Made by a program: the position numbers and the translations under genes | Assembly: GCA_030765055.1 (NCBI GenBank) | Contig: CM060953.1 | Span: forward strand, 102,448,963 to 102,512,962 | DNA from: Mantis religiosa | Taxonomy: Eukaryota; Arthropoda; Insecta; Mantodea; Mantidae | Direction: 5' to 3' | DNA: 64,000 nucleotides | Shown: piece after piece, positions 10,749-26,109 of the stretch | Layout: every line of letters starts with the position of its first letter | How positions within the stretch are numbered: position 1 is the stretch's first letter | Notes under the pieces: generated by a model | The model's database searches: none | Told to the model about the DNA's origin: nothing | The model's input: only the letters and a program-made list of their open reading frames with translations

Positions 10749-11625
10749 TTTCATTTGTGGTTATAACATTTAATAATACGAATTTTGATAGAGTTTTATC
10801 TTTGTTTATATTTGTGTTATATCCAGTGTTTCATTTGTGGTTATAGCATTTAATAAATATCCTGATGATGGAAGAGAAGCTGACGTTGATTTCTAATCGT
10901 CTTTTCACCTGGCTTGCTGCCCGAGAAGAAGTTGAGCATATTCGTCGCCAGGAAAGCTTCAGGTATTATTTTACATGATGAGGATGATGTATTTCATCTT
11001 CCACCACCGGAAGTGAAGTCCTACTAAGCTGGTTAAGATTTGGATTATCAATTGTTTGATCATTTGTACAGGATTTATCATTATATTAATCAGTTGAACA
11101 TCAGTGTTGTTAGAACCATTGAAGTTTTGACAAGCAGATTGTTTTTAAATAAACTGTAGTTATACAATTATTTTCTGGGATATCAAAATTCAAAATTTTT
11201 CATCACTATTTCTTTAAAATATGTATTCTTTCCCAAATATCTAGCTCACTTATTAATTGCACAGGTTTAAAAAGTTGTATCTCTTGCCCAATTTCATGAT
11301 TAAATTTCCAAAAGTGATTAACTACTGCTCATTTACCTAAATGCTTTAACTTAATGTTTCTTAAATGTTCCAATTGACGAACCTTAACTTCTTTTTGTTC
11401 TTCCAATATAAAAAGCATCACAGTATCATGGTATTTTGTAAACTCCATCTTGTTTCAATTTATCTATAGAATTACTCAAAGGTTTCTTTAACAAATTCTT
11501 CACATTTTAATTATTCTTTAGAGCTAGTTTTATATTATATTTTGGGAAAATTCTTGTAAATTTATCAAAAGCCCAAGGGTGGTAAGTAAACTTCTTATAT
11601 TATTATTATTAAATTATAGATAAGT

Positions 11626-12180
11626 CATATTTATTACACATCGGCTGCACTTACGTACCTATATTGAGGATATGTTTCGTGAACCATCGTTTGCATTGTC
11701 GGCTCTAATGTGACTAAAGCTTGATCCAGTGGTGTGGGTAGTTCTGGAGTTGCTGCTGCCATGTGTTGATTTTGTGATGAGTTTAAATGTGGGGTTGTCT
11801 TCTGGTGGGATTTCAAAGTTCATTAGTTGGTTTTTATGTTTTTCTATTTATATTCTCTCCCATATGACGAGTTCACTATGTTTTTGTATGTATTTTAGTA
11901 ATTTGGTGTTATCTTCAATTTCATGATTTTCAGACCAGAAATGAGCTGCTATTGAATATATCAATATTTTTGTATCTTAAGTACCTAAAATGTTCTTTCT
12001 TTCTAGTGCCTATGTTTCTTTTTGTCCTCCCAATGTAAATTTTGTCACAGTCTTTACACTTAATCTTGTAAATGCCTAACTTTTCTTCTGATTTTATCTT
12101 ATCAGTATTATTACTCTCAAGTAGGTTTTTAATGTTGTAATTTTTTATTGGTGCCAATGTTATATTGTATTTCTTTAGTA
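11626..12180 (-). pseudogene. PLE family 1 left arm: GIY-YIG ORF and 3' end
   Basis: Minus-strand codons at 12157-11930 read 'LGIYKIKCKDCDKIYIGRT' and 'KRNIGTRKKEHFRYL', the GIY-YIG core with the CxxC loop common in PLE nucleases. The C-terminal part (11816-11634) follows in another frame. The arm ends at the (AAT)n near 11612-11625. A degenerate hammerhead lies at 11669-11702. It is the mirror of the plus-strand copy at 12920-13428. Confidence 0.7.
11669..11702 (-). ncRNA. Hammerhead-like motif, PLE family 1 left arm
   Basis: The minus strand reads CCGACAA, a long stem II (GCAAAC against GUUCAC, partly mismatched), then GAAACAUAUC. U4 and A9 of the core are changed, so cleavage is unlikely. 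Confidence 0.35.
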
Positions 12181-12239
12181 TCCTTTGATGTCCGCTCCCT
12201 CTTCCCTAGCATCCCAATAGACAAACTTTTGATTCAACT

Positions 12240-14400
<2,161 letters not shown>

Positions 14401-14559
14401 TCCTGCTAATGGAAAGAAGCCTCGGTGTCATTAGTTGAAGGACATCCTGTTGAGAATGACTGAAATTCATTCGAAAACATTCCAGCTAGTTCCACACAAC
14501 ATCTGAGTGAGTAATGTTTAACATGCAAAATGTCAACTACTCATAAAATTTCTCCAAAC

Positions 14560-15030
14560 ATATATTTTATCTGCTGGTTCATCTTTTCTACTATTATTCC
14601 ACTTATATCTTGTGCACATGTTTCTCATCATTTGCTGCTGGCCACGGTAGATAGCTGACCACTATGTGACTAATTCCTCTTCATTGCCAATACACGGTAC
14701 TCGTTCTTTTCTGCTAGTTGTCGACTAGTTACTCAGTACCTTGGGGTTAGCACTGTTACTGCTAAGTGGCAGCACCTGTCCTGCTACACTTGCTTGGAGA
14801 TTCATAGGTGTGGCCAAGAGAGGGAGCTAGTTATCTTACTGTGAAACTGTCATCTCTCTCTGGGGCTATCTTTGTTCCATTTGTAATCTTGTTTCCACGC
14901 ATTTCTTTAGCATATTCTTATCCTTTATAGTACATGCAATTGAAAACATTCACAAATAGTGCTCACCGCTTCCTGCAGTTCTTTCATTTCCTTCTTCATA
15001 TAGCCTCCTGTATCTGAGCATTCGTTTTCA
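14560..15030 (-). pseudogene. Possible LINE ORF1 N-terminal remnant
   Basis: The minus strand reads short pieces such as 'MKTNAQIQEAI' and 'NKITNGTKIAPERDDS' that look like a LINE ORF1 coiled-coil start. They could be the missing N-terminus of the minus-strand LINE at 5005-8396, displaced by the PLE palindrome. This is an inference from position and orientation only. Confidence 0.25.
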
Positions 15031-15240
15031 TATGAAAGATGAAAGATGGCGGACGAGTGAAAAAATGGGCATTTGTCCTATCTATTTTCTGTGCTTTATT
15101 ACAGTAATATTTGCAACCTAGTGCAAAAACAAGCAAAATACAGTGCATCAAGCCGCGATTTAGTGGCGTAAATAAAGGCGAAAGAAATATCACTCAGAAA
15201 TAGCAGCAAAGGGTGATTATATAAACATCGCAGAAACAAT

Positions 15241-15869
15241 GGCTGCCACGTGCTGTAATAAATGTAGGGAATGTGTGGTGTCGCTTCAGACTGTGATGCA
15301 ACTACTCCAAAACGACATGAGGAACGTTCAGAAGCTAGCTGAAAAAAAAGCTGAGGAAAATAAACTTCTTTCAGATCACCTAAGCAGTATGAATATCGGT
15401 ACAGTGTAACTAAGCGATGAGAGATACAGATAAGCTAAGTACCGAAGACAAAATGATTTCGCTTCTACATCACGATATAGAACAATTGACAGAAGCAAAT
15501 ACGAAACTAGAGACAGCAAATGAAGGCCTTGAAAAGGAACTTTGGAAACTGAAGGAAACTCAATCCTCTGCAGCGAAAATGTGTAAAATCAACGCAAATA
15601 ACCTCAATGCTCTCGCAAGTAGCAACGCCCAACAAATACAAAATGTTAGGTGAATCCAATGGTGGCGATTACAATCATTCCTCTAGTACTCCAGCCTCTG
15701 TTAGAAGACCTAGGCATCTGCAACACACCAAATATAAATAGTCAAAGAACATTGTTCCGGACAAGTCTACGACAAATAACCGTCTACAAGAAGGAGAAAA
15801 TGGTGATCTCAAAGAAAAAAGGAAGAAAAAAAATGGCTACTCAGTGGTGAATGATAAGGCAGAAAATGA
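15241..15869 (+). pseudogene. CR1-like ORF1, N-terminal part
   Basis: The ATG at 15241 opens 'MAATCCNKCRECVVSLQ', with clustered cysteines, then a helical region. A stop falls near 15409. Reading resumes at 15417-15653 in another frame with a coiled coil rich in E, K and L. A third frame codes a Ser/Thr/Pro-rich linker up to 15869, where the mariner begins. In this group ORF1p binds RNA and forms multimers. At least two frameshifts make it dead. Confidence 0.6.
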
Positions 15870-17136
15870 TATACGAGGGCTATCCAGAAAGTAGATTACG
15901 TTTTCGTCTGTTTCCGCTAGGGGCGGGGCTAGCACGGCCATCTTGGGGTCAGAGCATTGCGCAGCTCAGTCGGCATCTAGCCGTGCTAGTGAGAGGTTCG
16001 TGCTGTGCTCCGTTCAGATACTGTGACGGTTTGAAATGTCTGCGTTAATTGAAAATCCCGCGAGCTGCGAGGTGCGTGCAGTAATAAGGTTTCTGACTGC
16101 AAAAAACTGTAAACCGATAGAAATCTATCGGCAGCTTTGTGAAGTGTATGGGGACAACATTATCACTGAAGGTGGAGTGCGTCAGTGGGTCATCAGATTT
16201 AAAAATGGCCGAACCAATGTTCACGACGAAGATCGAAGTGGGAGACCCAGCATAGTGACTGCCGAACTTGTCGAAAAAGTCGATGCTAAAGTCCGTGAAA
16301 ATCGAAGGTTCACAATAACGGAACTTTCTTTGAGTTTTCCACAAATTTCGCGAAGTTTGTTGCACGAAATCATCAGCGAAAAGCTTGGTTACCACAAGTT
16401 TTGTGCAAGATGGATTCCAAAAATCTTGACAGAGGACCACAAAAATCAGCGAATGGCTGCAGCGTTGAACTTTTTGGACGTTTACCATAAGGATGGTGAC
16501 TCTTTACTCGATCGCATCGTTACTGGTGACGAAACATGGGTGAAACACGTGAACTGTGAAACGAAATTGCAATCAATGCAGTGGGGGCACACAAGTTCTC
16601 CCCAAAAACCCAAGAAATGCATGCAAACAATGTCGGCAAGGAAGATGATGGCGACTGTTTTTTGGGACAGAAAAGGTGTGATTTTGGTGGACTTCCTGGA
16701 AAGAGGCACTACAATAAACTCTCAAAGGTATTGCCAAACTCTCCAAAAACTCAGAAGAGCCATTCAAAACAAGCGCAGAGGAATGTTGAGCTCTAAGATC
16801 TTGTTGATTCACGACAACGCCCGGCCCCACACGGCAAATGTCACTCGTGAAGTTCTTGAATCTTTTAAGTGGGAGTTGTTTCCTCATCCGCCGTACAGTC
16901 CCGACCTGGCACCGAGCGACTTCCACCTATTCCCAGCAATGAAGAAGTGGCTGGCTATGAAGCGTTTTGATGACGACGCACAGCTGCAAGAAGAGGTAAC
17001 GAAGTGGTTGAAGGTGCAGGCGGCCGAATTTTTCGACGAAGGAATTTCCAAGCTCGTACATCGCTACGTTAAATGCCTTAATTTGAATGGTGACTATGTC
17101 GAAAAGTAGTATTTGAGTGTGGCTTTCATCTGTAAT
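15870..17136 (+). mobile_element. mariner transposon, 3' end missing
   Basis: The element starts at a TA near 15870-15873, followed by 'cgagggctatccagaaagta', a typical mariner inverted-repeat end. A 165-bp leader precedes the transposase ATG. After the stop the sequence 'gagtgtggctttcatctgta' looks like mariner 3' UTR, but it then passes straight into CR1 ORF1 coding sequence near 17136. No reverse-complement copy of the 5' end is present. I infer a deletion that removed the 3' inverted repeat and the start of the CR1 esterase domain. Confidence 0.75.
16036..17109 (+). CDS. mariner transposase, intact ORF (357 aa)
   Basis: Cut-and-paste transposase acting in the nucleus on TA targets. The N-terminal paired helix-turn-helix (about residues 10-110) includes 'RQWVIRFKNGRTNVHDEDR'. 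A linker 'WIPKILTEDHKNQR' stands in place of the usual WVPHEL. The catalytic triad is D165 (VTGDETW), D260 (LLIHDNARPHT) and D295 (YSPDLAPSDFHLF), spaced D94D34D as in mariners. The length is close to the usual 345. There is no stop or frameshift, which is unusual among decayed neighbours. It could make active enzyme, but its own 3' inverted repeat is gone, so it cannot move itself as it stands. Expression depends on the short leader, and no intron is seen. Confidence 0.9.
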   Translation: MSALIENPASCEVRAVIRFLTAKNCKPIEIYRQLCEVYGDNIITEGGVRQWVIRFKNGRTNVHDEDRSGRPSIVTAELVEKVDAKVRENRRFTITELSLSFPQISRSLLHEIISEKLGYHKFCARWIPKILTEDHKNQRMAAALNFLDVYHKDGDSLLDRIVTGDETWVKHVNCETKLQSMQWGHTSSPQKPKKCMQTMSARKMMATVFWDRKGVILVDFLERGTTINSQRYCQTLQKLRRAIQNKRRGMLSSKILLIHDNARPHTANVTREVLESFKWELFPHPPYSPDLAPSDFHLFPAMKKWLAMKRFDDDAQLQEEVTKWLKVQAAEFFDEGISKLVHRYVKCLNLNGDYVEK

Positions 17137-17589
17137 GCATTGGTGGAAGTGTACAGAGGCATCAATTCCTCGCAGCTTAAGGATAAAATTGATCAACTCA
17201 GTACAGCAGAGGCCCACAAACTGAACACTGTGGTACTTCGTGTTGGTACTAATGACATCCGGAGGAATAATTCTGCAGAAGAAGTAATGGGAGAAGTATA
17301 CGACACCGTGAGAGCAGCAAAGAAGAAGTTCCCTAGAGCAGTTGTAGTGGTGAACAGTATAATAAAAAGAAGAGAAGTGTCCTGTGCTTATACAAGATAT
17401 AAACTCAAAATTCGATGGGCGTGTAATGTTCTAGGAGCCATATTTTGTGATGTTAACAAGTACTTGGATGTATTGTGTCTAGGAAAGGATGGACTCCATT
17501 TAAACCATAAAGGGTCATATTACCTAGGAAAAATCATTAGTAAAGTAATTCAAATATGCAAGAAACAGGGAAACGATCAGTGTGTCTAG
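17113..17589 (+). pseudogene. CR1-like ORF1 esterase domain, N-truncated
   Basis: Reads 'VEVYRGINSSQLKDKI' followed by 'VVLRVGTNDIRRNNSAEEV' and ends with 'DGLHLNHKGSYYLGKII'. GTND and the DGLHLN...G block with its Asp and His are hallmarks of the SGNH/GDSL hydrolase in ORF1 of CR1-type LINEs. The first block with the nucleophile Ser (GDS) is absent, removed at the mariner junction. The frame is otherwise open to TAG at 17587. It is linked to the ORF2 that starts about 60 bp later. Confidence 0.75.
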
Positions 17590-17649
17590 ATGGTGAACTG
17601 AAGCTTGAAATCAAGTTACAAGAATGTCCTCCAGCTAAGGTGAGTGGTG

Positions 17650-18365
17650 CTACTGCGACTTCAGGTATGGTACATAGTATGCAGCAAAAATTAATCCTGC
17701 TACACTTAAACATGCAATGTCTTAAAAATAAAATAGATGAATTAGATGTATTACTGGCCTCGCAGTTCAATCAAGTTCACTTTTTATGCCCAACTAAGCA
17801 TTGGATGCATGAACACTAAGTTTCATTGTACAAAGAGGTTTTGGAATTGGAAATGTGTATTGCAGGAAGGTATTTAAAGATGGGGGAGCTGCCATACTAG
17901 TCAAAGATGGCATATCATTTAAAACAATAAACAAAACAGATTACCTTAATGAGGAAAAATGTTTTGAACAAGCTGTCATCGAAACAAATGGTAAGAAAAG
18001 TAAAATAACACTTGCCTGCATATACAGAGCTCCAGATGGTTGCATAAGACATTTCTAGGAAAATTTGAGACACTACTTCCTACTCCGAAAAATAAGTAAA
18101 ATAGATTAATAGTATGTGGGGATTTCAACTTAAATTTTCTAACAAAAGACAAGTATGTTGCAGAAATTTTATCCATTATTCAGACACATAATTTCAAAAC
18201 AATAATTAACAGTCCTACTCGCATAACAGCTACCTCTAAGACCTGTCTTGATCAAATTATAATTGAAAAAAGTCTGACCACTTACAAATGCAAGAATATT
18301 GACACCGGCATTTCAGACCATAATGCGGTGCTATTGCACATGCAAATCAGTCTAGAATTTAAGTC
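17650..18365 (+). pseudogene. CR1-like ORF2: AP-type endonuclease
   Basis: Reads 'ILLHLNMQCLKNKIDELDV', then 'KDGGAAILVKDGISFKTI', 'TLACIYRAPDG', and in another frame 'GDFNLNFL'. After these come 'TIINSPTRITATSKTCLDQ' and 'TGISDHNAVLLHM'. These are successive motifs of the EEP endonuclease, ending with SDH. Several frame changes and stops (for example 17817 and 18056) show it is inactive. The enzyme nicks target DNA for LINE insertion. Confidence 0.75.
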
Positions 18366-20265
18366 ATCAGAACCAATATCATATAAGAGGACTTATAGTA
18401 AAGAAAATCTAAACTATTTAAATTTCCTGCTAGCTAAAGAAAACTGGGATAACATACTAAGTTCAAGTTGTGTTGATAGAAAATGTGATCTTTTCCTAAC
18501 AACAGTTAAACATTGCTTCAACGTTGCCTTTCCAATGAAAAGGGTGAAAAAGTGCAAAACTAAAATATCTGGTTGGCTCACAAAAGAGATCCTAACATCC
18601 TGTAGAAAAAAAAGACTCTTAACCAAATAAACAAAACCTCAACTAATGAGAATTTTAAACAATACTACAACATTTATATATCAACACTTAAGAGAGTAAT
18701 TAATGAAGCCAAAAAGCAGCATAATAGTAGGTTTATTTTAAATACACCTAATAAAAGTGAAGCCCTGTGGCAAATAGTAAAGAAAGAAACAGGAACAACT
18801 AAATCTAGTAGTGAGAGAATCACGCTCACTGGTGTCCAGAAATCAACCAATGTCGCCAATGCTTTTATGAGCCATTTTTCAAACATGGTTGGAAATTTAA
18901 ATTCCTCACAACCCTCACATAAACAACCTTCATATGTAGGTAAGGAAAATATACACTCAATTTATCTGAGCCCAGTAACAGAAAATGAAATTATTGATGT
19001 TGTGAAAAATCTAAAAAACAAACATTCATGTGGCTCAGATGGTATTCCAGATTCGGTAATTTAAGCTTGTGTAGAATACATTGCTGAGCCTTTAGCAGAT
19101 ATATGTAATGCTTCATTAAGCTCTGGAATTTTTCCTCAGATATTCAAAACCGCTTAAGTAATTCCCATCTTCAAAAAAGGAGACAGAAATAACCTTGAAA
19201 ATTATATACCTATCTCACTCTTATCTGTATTCTCAAAGATACTCGAACGAGTAATGTACAATAGAATGATATCTTCTTGAAAAATGTGAAATATTCACCC
19301 CTTCTCAGTTTGGTTTCCGAAAGGCTAAGTCCACTATGAATGCATTACACTCGTTTGTAAATGATGTCCTTGAAGCAACCGATCGCAATCAGCGAGCTAT
19401 TGGTATCTTTCCAGACCTGTCAAAGGCGTTTGATACAGTTAACCATAGGATATTACACGACAAATTAGATAAAGTCGGCATTAGAGGTATAGCCAATGCT
19501 TGGTTTGAGTCGTATCTCAGTCAAAGGAAGCAGTATATCAAAGTAAATGATAAGCATTCTACTTCAGCACCTCTAAAAGATGGAGTTCCACAAGGATCAA
19601 TTCTGGGGCCCATTCTGTTCCTAATACATGTAAATAACCTGCCATCAAATCTCAAAGAAACACAAGTAACTCTCAAAGTATAAACTTGAAAGAAGCGTAG
19701 GGACAGTGAAGCACAAATTAGTAAGGAGGAGCTTAGGACAGGAGCAAGAGCTCTTGAAACATGTCCTGTGAATAAACAGTGTGAGTGAAGCAATGTGTCA
19801 ATATATTCTCGATTCACTTTTGTACAAGTAACTCTGTTTGCAGATGATACTAATATAATACATAGGAATCGTAATCTCTGTACCCTAGAAAATGACATAA
19901 ATCAAAAACATATAATTCTACATGAATGGCTGGTACGAAATAAGCTCCATTTAAATATAGATAAGACAACTTTTATTAACTTCAGTCCTGGTAAAGTATC
20001 CAATGAACTGCAGATTTGCATTAATACTCACTCCATAAAGGAAGCTAAAGAAACTAAATTCTTAGGAGTGTGGATTGATTTGGAACTAAAATGGAATGCA
20101 CATATTGATTATCTAGCAAATAAACTGTCCAAAAGCTGTTACGCATTCAGAGTAGCAAGTAAAGCTTGTACCACAAGCATGCTAAAAGCTATGTACTTTG
20201 GATATGTTCACTCAATTCTAACCTATGGCATTCCAGTATGGGGCATGTCCACAAATCTTTAAGTC
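18366..20265 (+). pseudogene. CR1-like ORF2: reverse transcriptase
   Basis: Motifs in order: 'LKNKHSCGSDGIPDSVI' (19010-19060) and 'TPSQFGFRKAKSTMNAL' near 19310. Next come 'PDLSKAFDTVNHRILHDKL' (19414-19470), 'DGVPQGSILGPILFLI' (19580-19628), and the catalytic 'LFADDTNII' (19837-19862). The C-terminus 'TKFLGVWIDLELKWNAHI' and 'ILTYGIPVWG' follows. Stops (19063) and frameshifts disable it. A 150-bp insert at 19674-19823 sits just before FADD, and removing it in mind joins the two sides in frame. No RNase H follows, in line with CR1. Confidence 0.8.
19662..19835 (+). mobile_element. Short hammerhead-bearing insertion in RT box, 12-bp TSD
   Basis: 'acaagtaactct' occurs at 19662-19673 and 19824-19835. 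The 150-bp insert between has no ORF. Its part at 19741-19820 matches the insert at 5621-5788, including stem II (GGAGC/GCUCU), GAAACAUGUC, and the tail 'gattcactttt'. The CUGANGA box is degenerate here (CUUAGGA). It lands between RT motif B and the FADD Asp pair of the CR1 element. Confidence 0.8.
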
Positions 20266-20904
20266 ATCTTTAAATTACAAACGAAAATACTAAAAATAAT
20301 TAAACAAGTACCTATAAGAGCGCCTAGTAGGATAGTATTTAAGGAATTAAACATTTTACCTCTCCCTTCCATATATATTCTGGAAACATTATGCTTCATC
20401 CATAAAAATAGAAATCTCTTCAAAACAAATGACATGTATCACACACACAACACCAGATCATTAAATCACATACATACCACATTCTGTCGCACCAATGAGT
20501 CGCAGTAGCATTACTCACCATGCGACTAGACTCTACAATACATTAACAAGACATTTCAAAGATCAGGTCTACAGCAAATTTTAAATGTTCATTAACAAAA
20601 GCACTCTTAAAACATGTACCTTTTAGCATCCAGGAATTTAAAGACATAAATTTGTAATAACTTTGTAAATATTACTTCTTGTATAAGCTCCTTCATATTG
20701 TACATACTGTTGTATATAGTATTATGTTATATAATTATGTAGTATTACTGACAAAGCCAGGATTTATGTATAAATCAAAAGGTGAATAAAGTATCTTATC
20801 TTAATTTAACTGTACTGGAACACCACAGTGAAGCGCAATAATTATTAAATTATACATGAGTCGTATTTATTACACATCAGCTTCACTTACGTACCTCTTT
20901 TGAG

Positions 20905-20938
20905 GACATGTTTCACGAACCATCGTTCACATCGTTGG
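20905..20938 (-). ncRNA. Hammerhead-like motif, PLE family 1
   Basis: Minus strand: CCAACGA, stem II GUGAAC/GUUCGU around GAUG, GAAACAUGUC. Two core changes (U4, G5), so probably inactive. Confidence 0.4.
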
Positions 20939-21240
20939 CTCTTATGCGACTAAAGCTTGACCCAGTGGTGTGCGTAGTTCTGGAGCTGCTGCTGCCATCT
21001 GTTGATTTTGTGATGAATTTAAATGTGGGGTTATCTTCTGGTGGGATTTCAAAATTCGTTAGTTGGTTTTTATGTTTTTCTATGTACAGTCTCTCCCATA
21101 TGACAAGTTCATTATGTTTTTGTAAGTGTTTTAGTAATTTGGTGTTATCTTCAGTTTCATGATTCTCAGACCAGAAATGAGCTGCTACTGCGGACTTATC
21201 AATATTTTTGTATTTTAGGTGCCTAAAATGTTCTTTCTTT

Positions 21241-21596
21241 AGGGAGGACGAAAAGAAACATAGGCACTAGTAAGAAAGAATATTTTAGGGACCTAAAATA
21301 CAAAAATATTGATAAGTCTGCAGTAGCAGCTCATTTCTGGTCTGAGAATCATGAAATAGAAGATAACACCAAATTACTAAAACACTTACAAAAACATCGT
21401 GAACTTGTCATATGGGAGAGAATATACATAGAAAAACATAAAAACCAACTAATGAATTTTGAAATCCCGCCAGAAGATAACCCCACATTTAAATTCATCA
21501 CAAAATCAACAGATGGCAGCAGCAACTCCAGAACTACCCACACCACTGGATCAAGCTTTAGTCACATAAGAGCCGATGATGTGAACGATGGTTCGT
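21241..21596 (+). pseudogene. PLE family 1 endonuclease C-terminal part
   Basis: An in-frame run begins in the YIG-strand tail ('GRTKRNIGT'-like, here 'RRTKRNIGTSKKEYFRDL'). It continues 'IDKSAVAAHFWSENHEIED' (conserved H..H/N region) and 'IWERIYIEKHKNQLMNFEI' (the glutamate-bearing helix of GIY-YIG enzymes). The end is 'SFSHIRADDVNDGS'. The stop UGA at about 21596-21598 overlaps the hammerhead GAAA box. The GIY strand is missing because the arm is truncated at the palindrome centre. The opposite arm repeats the same part at 20908-21235 on the minus strand. Confidence 0.7.
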
Positions 21597-21606
21597 GAAA
21601 CATGTC
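21573..21606 (+). ncRNA. Hammerhead-like motif, PLE family 1 (best family copy with UGA)
   Basis: CCGAUGA differs from CUGANGA only at U4. Stem II GUGAAC/GUUCGU is fully paired with two wobble pairs around GAUG. GAAA, stem III AC/GU with loop AU, C17, and stem I GAG/CUC are all present. U4 to C is shared by most family copies, so activity is uncertain. Confidence 0.5.
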
Positions 21607-21679
21607 CTCAAATTAGGTATGTAAGTGAAGCTGATGTGTCATTAATACGACTCATCTATAATTTAATATCTTATCTTTT

Positions 21680-24430
<2,751 letters not shown>

Positions 24431-26100
24431 TGAAAAAGTCATAAATCAGTAGTAAAGGGAACATTAAAATACTAAAAATAGAGAGACTAAATAAAGAATA
24501 TTCTGAAGACCAGTATCACTAGAAAGATGGTTCTTAATATTTTGTGGTTCTTAATATATTTTTTCTCTTCCAGATGCACATTCAGAAAACCAATAACTGG
24601 AACCCTCAATACATCCATACCTTAATTCTCAAATTTAAATAAATACATTTAATCATTTTGTATAAGTAATTTTTAAAAAATATGAATTTAAACATTATAA
24701 AATAGAAAAGCAAAAGCATATGATGCTTTATGTACTCTTACAGAATATCCAATAATATAAACTCATTTTCATATTCAGGTTACTTTATTTCACAAATATA
24801 GATAAAACCTTTCATGCTATGGTTCAATGCATATAAGATTAACATTATACTATCCATGTTAAACATCATTTTAGGACAGCACATTTTCAAGCAGTCAGGA
24901 AGCCTTAAAGTATGAAAATCCTAAAGTCCAACATTGTAAGGCTTCCTATATTGAATAGACTTTTACAACTCTTAAGCAGGCTTCAGACACAATAAAACGA
25001 CCTATTTGGATGCAGCTAGTATAGCAGGACATACCCAATATTAGAGCCACTGTGTTTCAACTAAATGAAATTCACTGAATGCAAAAAAGATAAGTGAATT
25101 TATTTTGTATTTTTAACATTTGATATTAGATAACCAGAAGCTGCTTAGTAATGAAAAGAGGAAAGCTAATAATGACAAATCTATGATCACGTCAGGTGTA
25201 AAACTGATACAACTTTCACTGAACCAATATTAATATTTACAATTTAGCAAGTGTTAAGACCATTAGTTGTTTCTGAAGCAAGATTTCCTAGTAAAACCAT
25301 ATAAGTTAAAAGCAGGAATAGAATGATCCAAAAACAATTCTGCCCATTATTATTATTAATTTTCATAACTAGTTTACACATGTTGTATTTATCAATAACT
25401 TACCCTTACTGATCATAAATATTAGCAAGAAATGGTTTAAAGTAATCGTCACTGTAATACCTATTTTTTGTTAAAAGATAAGTCTGATGCATATTAGCTA
25501 TGAGTTGATATAAAACAAAAAACTTTCAGAGGACAATTTATTATAATTGAAGGGCTCGGCAGTAAACAATGGTAAGGAACATGTAGCATATTTAGAGAAA
25601 CAAAAAGTTGAAAGTTTAGAAAAATCATAATTATTTTGTTAAACATACATAGAAAACAAAGATGTTTTCCCATAAACTTATGTTTAAAGAACTCCCATAT
25701 CCAATTTAAGAATTTTGTGACTATTATGGCTGTAAAAATTAACTTTTTTTTTATTAAAGTGCAGTTGTACTTAATATTATTTACATCAAATAAGAGGGTA
25801 CTTAAAACTGTTTGCATTAAAGTACAACACAATCCTTATCAACATCATCTTCATTTTGACCAAGTTCCTATATACCAAGCATGGTATATAGGAGGGATCC
25901 ATTTATTTATTTTCAGTCCTATAGTATACACAAAAAGTGTTACATAGACCATGTCAGTTTATTATACAAAATAATTACAATATAAAATAACACTAAGCAC
26001 ATATAGACAATTGTTATTAAGTCCACATCAGTCATGTGATAAAGAACACAAGTTCATAAAATTAACCTAAATATTGATAATGTAAATCTGTGAATACTAT
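24431..26100. other. No feature seen
   Basis: Very AT-rich. Open frames at 25494-25832 (minus) and 25636-25947 (plus) lack recognisable motifs. It may be unique intronic or intergenic sequence. Confidence 0.5.
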
Positions 26101-26109
26101 TATGTCAAA

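Larger units (their letters stand above)
8583..10986. mobile_element. PLE family 3 insertion, palindromic, 14-bp TSD
   Basis: Perfect 'acatgatgaggatg' repeats at 8583-8596 and 10973-10986 bound a 2376-bp insert. Left half 8722-9427 is the reverse complement of 9454-10140, around a 26-nt spacer. Both outer ends carry the same terminal sequence pointing outward ('cacctggcttgctgcccgag'). The plus half holds a GIY-YIG endonuclease. Later insertions include a 65-bp piece at about 10141-10205, flanked by 'atatttgtgttgt', and a LINE 3' end at 10231-10748. A second, tandem plus-strand terminal repeat follows at 10772-10972. Confidence 0.85.
15030..20802 (+). mobile_element. CR1-like non-LTR retrotransposon, decayed, with two insertions
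   Basis: The order is a 5' leader, ORF1 (15241-17589), ORF2 with endonuclease and RT (about 17650-20265), and a 3' tail ending 'gaataaagtatcttatc' at about 20800. ORF1 with a CxxC/coiled-coil start and an SGNH esterase, together with an ORF2 that lacks RNase H, fits the CR1 group. A mariner interrupts ORF1, a 150-bp insert interrupts the RT box, and a palindromic PLE is inserted at the 3' end. Confidence 0.8.
20792..21677. mobile_element. PLE family 1, palindromic insertion, 11-bp TSD
   Basis: The TSD is 'tatcttatctt' at 20792-20802 and 21667-21677. Left arm 20826-21240 is the reverse complement of 21241-21660, with virtually no spacer. Each arm carries the endonuclease C-terminus ending in a hammerhead-like motif and the terminal sequence 'acgactcat' near the outer edge. 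The left end extends further out ('ctggaacaccacagtgaag') than the right. It is inserted at the 3' end of the CR1-like LINE. Confidence 0.85.
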
